A stretch of DNA of 64,000 bases from Adenanthera pavonina (Eukaryota; Streptophyta; Magnoliopsida; Fabales; Fabaceae), in contig JAIVEN010000021.1 of NCBI GenBank assembly GCA_026686845.1, positions 10,992,001 to 11,056,000 on the forward strand. Reading direction: 5' to 3'. The notes beneath the pieces are model-generated. The model did not search any database. It was given only the letters and a program-made list of their open reading frames with translations, and was not told the origin of the DNA. Positions within the stretch are counted from its first letter, which is position 1. Every line of letters begins with the position of its first letter. Position numbers and translations under genes: made by a program. Of this stretch, positions 56,612 to 64,000 are shown piece after piece.

Positions 56612-56905
56612 GGATAAACTTACATTTGCATAGGGACTTTTAGCTAACCTTGTGTGTAACTCATTTTAAAAGGTCATTATGTAACTTTTATCTCTAAATG
56701 TAATTTTAACCAACAATTTGAAAAAGTTATTTTTCAGTTTGTGAATGTATTTTTATCTCACAAGCATTTTGTCAAGCTTATTTTTGAAATAAAAAACATT
56801 CAAATATAAACTACATTACAACAAACTTACTTTTATCTAATTTTTATTTTGGCAAACTTTATTTTATTCTACCTTAAGTTTACAAACTAAAAACCAAACG
56901 GATTT
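56612..56905. repeat. Dispersed repeat A, copy 2
   Basis: It aligns end to end with 988-1250. It ends CTAAAAACCAAACGG, which looks like a MITE terminus. Blocks A and B occur in the order A-B at the left of the window and B-A here. Confidence 0.6.
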
Positions 56906-57880
56906 GGGCCAAGTATAATCTATTCTTCACAGATGGGGCTGCATATTATATATGGAATTCATTGTTAACTCATGCCGTTGGCGATTTAAAAACAACTGTT
57001 TGTTAGAGTTTTTATTTTAAACATGTAAAAATTCGAAGGTTCTAAAATACTTAACTTCATAAGGTAGAAAATGATAGGAAAAAAAAAAAAGCGTGAGTTT
57101 CACTTTGTACGCATGGGTGCGTAGTCCTTTTTTTCCCATCTTAACTGTATACTGTCACTTTCATAAATTTTTGCTGATTATTAGTGGGTTTTCTAAATCA
57201 GAGTGCTTCCGATGCGGGGCATTTGTTAAAAACCAGTTATATGATTATTAATAATTAATTAGAGTGCTTGAAAGCACCATTTTTCATCATTACAGCCATT
57301 TTAATGGAAAATGAATTAGATTTACTCGCAAAATATAGATAGATAAAGGAGATGGGATCCTATCCGCAGGAGAGAGAAAGGATGGTTACTAGTCTACTAC
57401 TGTCATGCTATTTTCACATGGGAAAAAGGACGTTTTGGCCATTTGCTATAATGACCCCGTCGAATTTGAATCAGTACTGATAATAACAAATTGTCCTGCG
57501 ATATTCCTCCAAAATCATCTTTATGGACACTTGTTTCACCAATGAGGCACCTTTCTCTCTTCAGCCAGTTTTGCTTCAGGTAAGGTAAGGCATTCATTGC
57601 TAAATGGCATGAAGGCTCTGTTTGATTTGTGCTTCATCTTATTGTCTTTAGACTCATTTTCTAGACAGTCTACGAGAAAGAAATTCCGGGTTTTCTTCAG
57701 ATGCTCATTGCCTTGTGACCTTCTAGTTTCTATTCTGGTTTGGTTTCCATTTTCTAAATAGTTCTATTAAGCATGTACTATTAAACATGTTTAGACCATA
57801 TGAATGATATTTCAATGATCCAGTGTGAGGCGTTATTGCATTATGAAAATTGTTGTACAGGAAGCATTTCTAGTCGAGAT
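56906..57880 (+). other. Intergenic and probable 5' region of the zinc-finger gene
   Basis: No other gene recognised. The sequence from about 57540 is less AT-rich and may be 5' untranslated. TGTACAG at 57855-57860 could be the acceptor of a 5' UTR intron. An A-rich run lies at 57079-57090. Confidence 0.35.
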
Positions 57881-58824
57881 ATGGCTGGTGAGAAGCAGCA
57901 AAACACAATACCTTTGGAGATTGCAATCTGGAAGGAGCTGGTATATCGGAGGAAGGTACAGCTTCTTCCTCTGCAGTTGATATTTAGCCTGTTATTTTGT
58001 AATATATCAATTGGCCACTCTAGCTTTGTTATATCTTTGTTCGGTTCTATATAATTCTCTTTTCCGGTCTTCTAATTGTGTCAAAATTTAATCTTTATTA
58101 TTTGATATTTGTGAATTGTATGTTCTAAGAGTGTCATCCAAAAACAATACTAAGCACATTGATATGCTCCTATGTCTTCAAACACAATATTTGATACTAT
58201 TAAACTTGAAAGCTTTTGTTATGGTATTGTATTTTTTGCGCATTTAGTGTCTGTCTAAATGCTGTCTTATATTTTTAGGTTACTTGATCATCAATTCAAA
58301 CTCTCCAGCAAGTGCCATTTCCAAGTTTTCTAAGCTCAAGTCCCTGCCTTTCAGGAACCAAGCGAAAAGAACCAACCAATCCACATCATCTACGGCCGAA
58401 ATTTCAGAACCCAGATGATTTATACTGCAAAATCTGCAGATTGTCATGCTCAAGTCCCTTCAATCTAATGCAACATCTGACGGGTCGAAAGCACAAGTCA
58501 AAACTTAAAGAGCAAGAGTTGGAACATGATCAGAAGGATGGGAGGGAGAGGAGAAGCAATCAAAAGCATTGGTGTGAGCTGTGTAAAGTTTCATGCATGA
58601 ATGAGGACTTGCTCAATCTGCACTTCAAGGGTAAAAAGCATAGGGTTGAACTACATAAGTTTAAGATGGGCAAGGAAAAAGGTGGAGAGACCTCTAGTCA
58701 GAGAAAATGGTGCGAGCTGTGCAAAATATGGTGCATTGATATGCTTGCTTTCAAGCAGCATCTTGAAGGCAAAAAGCACCTGCTTCAGTTGCATAATATG
58801 GAGAAAAACTTGGGAAGGCCATAG
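57881..58824 (+). CDS. Small protein with three U1-type C2H2 zinc fingers (two exons)
   Basis: Exon 1 is 57881-57955 and encodes 25 residues (MAGEKQQNTIPLEIAIWKEL...). Its donor is AAG|GTACAG. Exon 2 is 58309-58824, after CTCCAG. This 353-bp intron keeps the frame, while the nearby CTTTCAG acceptor does not. The 196-residue product has three fingers of form CX2CX12HX5H at residues 65-87, 114-136 and 160-182. Finger starts read YCKICRLSC, WCELCKVSC and WCELCKIWC; each ends in KKH or RKH. This U1/matrin-type spacing is known in RNA- and dsRNA-binding proteins, so a nuclear RNA-related role is inferred. An in-frame ATG at 57800 is an alternative start. Confidence 0.75.
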
Positions 58825-59521
58825 AGAAGAATAAAATAACTTAATTTTATTAGACAGTTAAATATGGTTTTTGTATATCAACTTATTTATGTTTCTATTA
58901 AGTACATACTGGTTCTGCGGCTAGTATAAAGAAGAGTGCTACTAAGATTTGATTAAGCTTGTTGATTGTGGTTATTGTTATTAATGTGTAAACTTGTGTA
59001 ACATTTAATATGGCCATAATGACACTAGTCTTGAGACATGCAGATATTATATATTAAAAGAAGTTGCTAGATGCCATTCAAAATATAGGCAGGCAAAGGT
59101 TGAAACTAGTAGTATATCTCTGTCATTTCTTCGACAAATGGCAATTTATAAGTTATTCATATCATGGCACGTAATACGGGTGATACTTCAATAACAAGAA
59201 CGCCATTTTGGATCTTAATTTCCAAAGATGAAAAGGACTAAGTATTTAGTTAGAGAATATTTCAGATTAATTATAAATACCAGGCTCCTCCTCTATTGTC
59301 TAGAGTCTGAGTGGGGATTATATCTACGTCTAGACCATGGGCTAATCATATTTGATTATAAATTAATAATATTACTTTTGTCGCACACACGCACACGCAC
59401 ATTATAAACTCCGACGTGAAAGGACTATGACGGTGAAAGGATTGTTCACAAGCCATTCCTATCAAAGAATAAGACTCAAGTGTTCTTCACGGTCAATTTG
59501 GTTAAAAGACATTTAATTCAT
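58825..59521. other. 3' flank of the zinc-finger gene, intergenic
   Basis: No further gene seen. AATAAAATAA directly after the stop codon (58831-58840) could serve as a polyadenylation signal. A (CA/CG)-rich run lies at 59383-59402. Confidence 0.35.
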
Positions 59522-60071
59522 TGCTAGAAAAAATATAATTAGTGGTGGAAATTTTGTGATAAATAGAATTCCGTCACAATGGATTTGTGTCAGATATTAA
59601 ACATTGTCATATATATTTTCAATTTTAAACCATCACTAAATTTTAAATTAGCGACAAATAAGTGATGATTTTTTAATTATTAAAATTAATAAAAATAAAA
59701 ATAAATTATTAAATATAAATTCAGTATATTGGTCTATAAAAATTTTAATTAAAATAAAAAATATAAAATTGTGCTAAATTTTCATTTACCATTCAAATAA
59801 TGAGTATATATATATATATTAAAATTTGAGTAAATTGAATAAATAGTTCTCATGGTTTAACTAGCGAGCAGCACTAAGAAGGTTTTGGGTTTGAGATTTA
59901 GAACACTTACAAAATTAACGACGAATATATATCTGTTACTTGAATTACTGACATTATATTTTTGAGGGTATAGTGACAGAAATTTCTGTTTCTAAATCCA
60001 AAAATAGTAGCCAATTTAATTATTTAGTGGTGGATTTGTCTACTACCAATATTAATATTTGAAGTAGTGCA
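59522..60071. mobile_element. CACTA-like non-autonomous remnant, tentative
   Basis: The left end reads CATTGCTAGAAAAAATATAA and the reverse complement of the right end reads CACTACTTCAAATATTAATA. Both resemble the CACTACNAGAAA terminus of En/Spm elements. Inside, phrases such as TTAGTGGTGG and GTGACAGAAATTTCTGT repeat in both orientations, as in CACTA subterminal regions. No matching 3-bp duplication was found. Confidence 0.4.
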
Positions 60072-60079
60072 CTAAGAAA

Positions 60080-60325
60080 TACTTTATTTAGTTCAAAATA
60101 TAAGTTTTATTTAAGAATTTTTTATTATCTAAAATATAAGTTCTATTTGTTAATATCTGTCACTAAATATAAGAAATGTAGCAGATTTTAAATGTAACGT
60201 TAAATAAGGATATTATTAAAAAATAATACAATTTTTTTACAAATTTAATGGATAAAATTATTTTTCTTGATTCCTCTATAACTAATTAAATATAATGTAT
60301 ATTTTATTATATTTTAGAGTAGAGG
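60080..60325. mobile_element. Stowaway/mariner-like MITE, tentative
   Basis: The left end AGTTCAAAATATAAGTTTTA and the reverse complement of the right end (ACTCCCTCTACTCTAAAATATA) are inverted and AT-rich, a common plant MITE pattern. The left CTCCCT part is eroded. Confidence 0.4.
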
Positions 60326-60420
60326 GAGTAGTTTCCAGCGTCTATCACTATCTTCAGTCTTGATTGCAAAATTTAATTACCACCCGTAGGCGGCAGTGAA
60401 GTTTCATGTTAGAAAATATT

Positions 60421-60660
60421 ACTCCCTCCTATTCTATATATAAGGTATTTTATTCTAATTTTGAATATAAGATCATTTATAATATATAAGGTAATATTTA
60501 TTATATATTTCTAAAAAAATATCTCTATTTAATATATTTAAAGAGAGAGAGATTAAATAAAAATAATTTTTAAAAAATAATAAAATTTTAAGAGAAATTA
60601 AGATAATTAATAAATTTTAATTTTAATTATTAATCTAAATAATTTGATTAAAAGGGTCTT
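60421..60660. mobile_element. MITE fragment starting CTCCCTCC
   Basis: ACTCCCTCCTATTCTATATATAAGG is a typical start of plant MITEs of this type. The expected inverted right end was not identified, so it is probably truncated. Confidence 0.4.
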
Positions 60661-62261
60661 AGTACTAAGAAGTAATAAGAATATTAGAGATGTGTTTTGT
60701 ATAAATCAGTGAATCGTCATCATTACCATCAAAGCAAGTGGGATTTTTGAGAATATCAGAATTAGAATGCCGTAAAAAATGTAAAATGTGTCTGGGTTGA
60801 CAATGGCAACATTAGGTCTAGTGTCTACAGTTCTTTCAGAAGCTTCAGTTTTAGGATTGCTTGCTGCTAGGCATGACCTCTCTACATGTAGCCGTAGCCC
60901 ACGAATATATCAAATTCTTTCACTTCTGTCTTCCAAAGATTCAGAATCGGATGTTCTACTTGTCATCATCTTCTTCCTTCCTACTATATTGAGGTCTAAT
61001 AAAATCATGGCATGAACTGGTGAGGTTATAATAAAAGTTCAGAAAAAAAAAAAAAGGAGTTATACAGCTATCAAAGGTGCTTTCTTTAGTCTGTTATAGG
61101 GGATGTTAATATTACTTTATTGCTAAATTTTTATGGGGGTAATAAATATATAAAATTTATATCAAATTATATTATTTATAAGATATAGTTAGTGTAACTC
61201 ATCCATCAAGTTTTGTACCAATACATGCACCAAACTAAAACAGAATCTAATATTATTATTATTCATTTTTTATCAAAATTAAAATCTAGGTAATCAAAAA
61301 TAATATTGAAGGAATCATACAACTTACGTCCAATATGCCAATGTGGAAGTGGAAGGAGGGAGTGATTTTCCATTTTTCCTTTTGATTTTCAATTACATCA
61401 TCCGAACATGTATAAATTAAATTTAGGAAGTTAGCTAACTAGAGCATAATCTTAATATTTAATGATCTTTTTCAAAAATACTTCTAATTAAGATAACATA
61501 TTTTCAATATAATTTATTTATATTAATTACATGATGTAATAGTTATTAATATTAAATAAAAATATTTTTTAAAATTATTTTATATTTCAAATAAATTTAT
61601 TACTTTTGTTAGTCTATATAATTTTTTTTTTATCATTTATATTAAGAAACATGGGAGAACCAAACAAAAGTACATGTGTATGTATGCGTGAGAGTAGCAA
61701 TGAATCAACGGTACCGTAGTGTTTTTTAGGGTCTCTTTTTTTTTCGAAGGAGTTTTTTAGGGTATCTTTGGCTGGTAATAAAAACCTAATTTTTTCTGAT
61801 GTAAAAATTATTAAAATAAATTTTATTTCTCTTAATAAAATTTTTTTATACATACAATAATAACAATGATAACCTAGTTTAACTTTAGTGATTCTTAGAT
61901 TAAGGAATATAAACGGCAATATGATGATAACGATGAAGAACGATGGATTAATTAGAGGCTAAAGAGCGACATCAAGACATGCTCTGTTGGGGTCGTTGCG
62001 TACTTTTGTCCTTCCTGTTCCCCACGTCTTACAATCATTAATCCCTGTGCCATCAAATTAGGGATAAGATACTTTATGGCTCCGAACTTTTATATACAAC
62101 TTTTCTACCATTGTTAACAAGTTTTTCTTTTCTTTTACATGAAAAAAATATTAATTCTACAGACTCAAATTCACGTGAGGGTAAGAGTTTTCATTCTTTA
62201 AATAAATGATTGAGTTCAATTAAATTATGAGTCTTTTAATTTTTTTTTTTTTACACTTGGT
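60661..62261. other. AT-rich intergenic sequence
   Basis: No gene recognised in 1.6 kb. A 75-codon open frame at 60788-61015 (plus) has no recognisable similarity and no supporting gene structure. Confidence 0.35.
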
Positions 62262-62590
62262 ATCTTGAATATGGATCATGGACCTATCATATTTTAACTG
62301 AGAGATTTATTAAGATTCAAATTAATTTAGATCAAGTTAGATAGGATCATTTTAGGTAAGACAAACTCTACTATTAAGTAATTTTTTCACTTGAGCAGCC
62401 AAATATTATAGACTTACCTCATTTCAATTAGAGAATTTATTAGGGTCTAAATTAATTCAAATTGACCAAAATAGGATTTAGGACTCTTTCAGATATGATA
62501 AACTCTACCACTAAGTATTTAACGTAGTTACATTGTCCGGATTCAAATTCAAGACTTTCAGTTAAGCTAGTATAACCTCCTTACTAATTG
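62262..62590. repeat. Diverged direct repeat of about 110-130 bp
   Basis: 62280-62385 and 62410-62520 share the order (ATC/CTC)AT, TTTTAACTGAGAGATTTATTA or similar, TCAAATTAATT, then AAACTCTAC(T/C)A(T/C)TAAGTA. The block after it resembles the dispersed repeat at about 5945-6020. Confidence 0.5.
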
Positions 62591-62949
62591 AATTAAGCGT
62601 TGAAACCAACCTTTTATGTATATAATAAGGTAGTTTAAAATAAAAAAAATAATTCTTTTTAGATCATAAAACTAAAACATTACTACTTATACTTTTTAAG
62701 GTTGCAAACTTACAACCTCATTTTTTTTTAATGTAAGCAGAATATTTTCACGCATAGTGAAAAATACAAGATGCCTTTATAATTATAAAAAGATCAAGGT
62801 ATTAACAAGAGCTTTGAGAAATGTTCATCATAATGTATTCTTATGATCTTTTGGAATAATTTTGATCTATAAAATCTTTTGTTGTTAATTCTATAAATTT
62901 GGATGTATGGAGTTAGAAATTTTGTAGTTTGCTGTATAAATAAAGTGAG

Positions 62950-63115
62950 AAAACTAATGACAGTTGGGTTGAGTGGTAAATGATTCACTACCGCTTAAAT
63001 AAGGTCTCGAGTTTAAATTTTGTAAATGGACAAAATCACATTGAGAAAATTACCTCAATTTGAATTTTGACAATGATCAAATTTGACGCTGTTAGATAAT
63101 TGTATTTAAATAAAA
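62950..63115 (+). mobile_element. SINE-like sequence with pol III-type boxes
   Basis: GGGTTGAGTGGTAAA resembles an internal A box and GGTCTCGAGTTTAAATT, 35 bp downstream, resembles a B box, as in tRNA-derived plant SINEs. The block ends near 63115 in an A-rich tract. No target duplication was read. Confidence 0.45.
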
Positions 63116-64000
63116 AAATGAGAAATAGGAAAAAAGTTAAAAGAAAAGAAGTTAATTCCCCACAAACACGTTTTCATTCATCTTGTTATTTTTCTCTTTT
63201 ATCTTAAAAATAATTTAATTTTTAAAATACTTTTAATTTTAATTTTATAAATTTTGAGTCGGTGGTATTTTATTTTTCCCATGGTAAACTAGTGGGAGAT
63301 GGTCCCAACATAACCCAACCCAATCTCAAGTCACCATGGTCTCTGATCTACTGACATGACATGTTTGTGAAATCCGGATACTTAGTTGGATGCTCCATTG
63401 AATTAAATAATAATATTTATCCATGAATAAAATCCCTTCTTTCCAGAAATAATAATAATAATATTTATGATATTCCTTTTTGTATTTTCCAGGGATGTGC
63501 AGTTAGCCTCAAAGCCTCCAAATCAAACCCTCAATAAACAAGAACATTAACCTTCAAATCAATCCTCAATATCAGTATATCAATACAAAATCTAAAATTT
63601 ATACTCCTTGGTCCTTGCAATGTATAAAGGAACTATCTAGTTAGAGATAGTTTAACAAACATAAGTGACAGGAAGGATTCAAATTTTACATTGAAGGGAT
63701 AAACTGTGACTGTTTTCTATGATATTTTTCATTATCCTCAGTGCATAATCCTTAGAGCTCAATCAACACGCTGCTTTCCCTTTAAAATTGGTTAATATTG
63801 GATTAGGAGATACCCTTCGATCTTTTTAATAAGGGTCTTTTAACCAATTTCACATGCATTAAAAAATTTAATTAAAAGTGGTTCATCTAACCAATTTCAA
63901 TTGTGTCATTAAAGTTTATAAATACTATTTTTTTCTCTCTTCAAGAGAATGATATTTAATATATTATTAATTAGTGGTGTAATTATCCATATTAATAGCA
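63116..64000. other. Intergenic sequence at the right edge
   Basis: No gene or complete element recognised. A gene beginning beyond the right edge cannot be excluded. Confidence 0.3.

Noticed and set aside
60788..61015. 75-codon plus-strand frame
   Set aside because: No domain, no promoter or splice evidence. It lies in ordinary AT-rich sequence.
1..64000. tRNA, rRNA, CRISPR arrays, bacterial or phage genes
   Set aside because: None was seen. Scattered direct repeats are transposon ends, microsatellites or LTRs, and no spacer-repeat pattern exists.

Overview
This is nuclear DNA from a flowering plant, almost certainly a eudicot. Most of it is AT-rich intergenic sequence filled with plant-type transposable elements: Ty1/copia and Ty3/gypsy LTR elements, L1-type LINEs, Helitron, Mutator-like and Tourist-type elements. 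The genes that are present have introns, or are PLS-class pentatricopeptide repeat genes, which are plant-specific. The species cannot be named from the sequence alone. No rRNA, tRNA, CRISPR or bacterial-type operon was seen.

Layout. 1-10.4 kb: mostly non-coding. It holds a decayed LINE (minus strand, about 2.55-5.85 kb) carrying a SINE-like insertion and a 2.2-kb fold-back element. It also has a Mutator-like element with an internal 63-bp tandem repeat (6.9-7.7 kb) and a Tourist-type MITE with TTA target duplications (8.24-8.77 kb). 10.4-17.8 kb: a dead Helitron on the minus strand with recognisable 3' and 5' ends, a PIF1-like helicase remnant and an RPA-like OB-fold remnant. 17.8-21.1 kb: AT-rich with MITE fragments. 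21.1-40.4 kb: a four-level nest of LTR retrotransposons. Copia-1 (minus strand) has its right LTR split by a roughly 3.3-kb solo LTR. That solo LTR is split by a gypsy element carrying a large pol deletion. The gypsy element in turn holds a second solo LTR of the same family as the first. Three levels have target-site duplications I could read exactly, and the fourth has one mismatch. 41.0-42.2 kb: an intron-containing RPA-like gene fragment. 44.2-44.8 kb: an inverted-repeat element. 45.6-46.7 kb: a possible first exon and a LINE RNase H fragment. 47.15-52.14 kb: a complete but dead copia element (Copia-2). 52.9-55.5 kb: the one long intact gene, an 872-residue PPR protein whose C-terminal DYW part is missing. 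55.6-56.9 kb: dispersed repeats and another LINE RNase H remnant. 57.9-58.8 kb: a two-exon gene for a small protein with three U1-type zinc fingers. 58.8-64 kb: AT-rich sequence with MITE, CACTA-like and SINE-like remnants.

The genes do not form a pathway. The likely functional host genes are the PPR gene (organellar RNA metabolism by family) and the zinc-finger gene (RNA or dsRNA binding by family). The rest of the window is mainly a record of transposition, recombination and mutational decay. I did not find a convincing undescribed biological system. The most informative structures are the nested LTR block, the candidate Pack-MULE, the fold-back element, the Helitron with an in-frame helicase duplication, and the truncated PPR gene.
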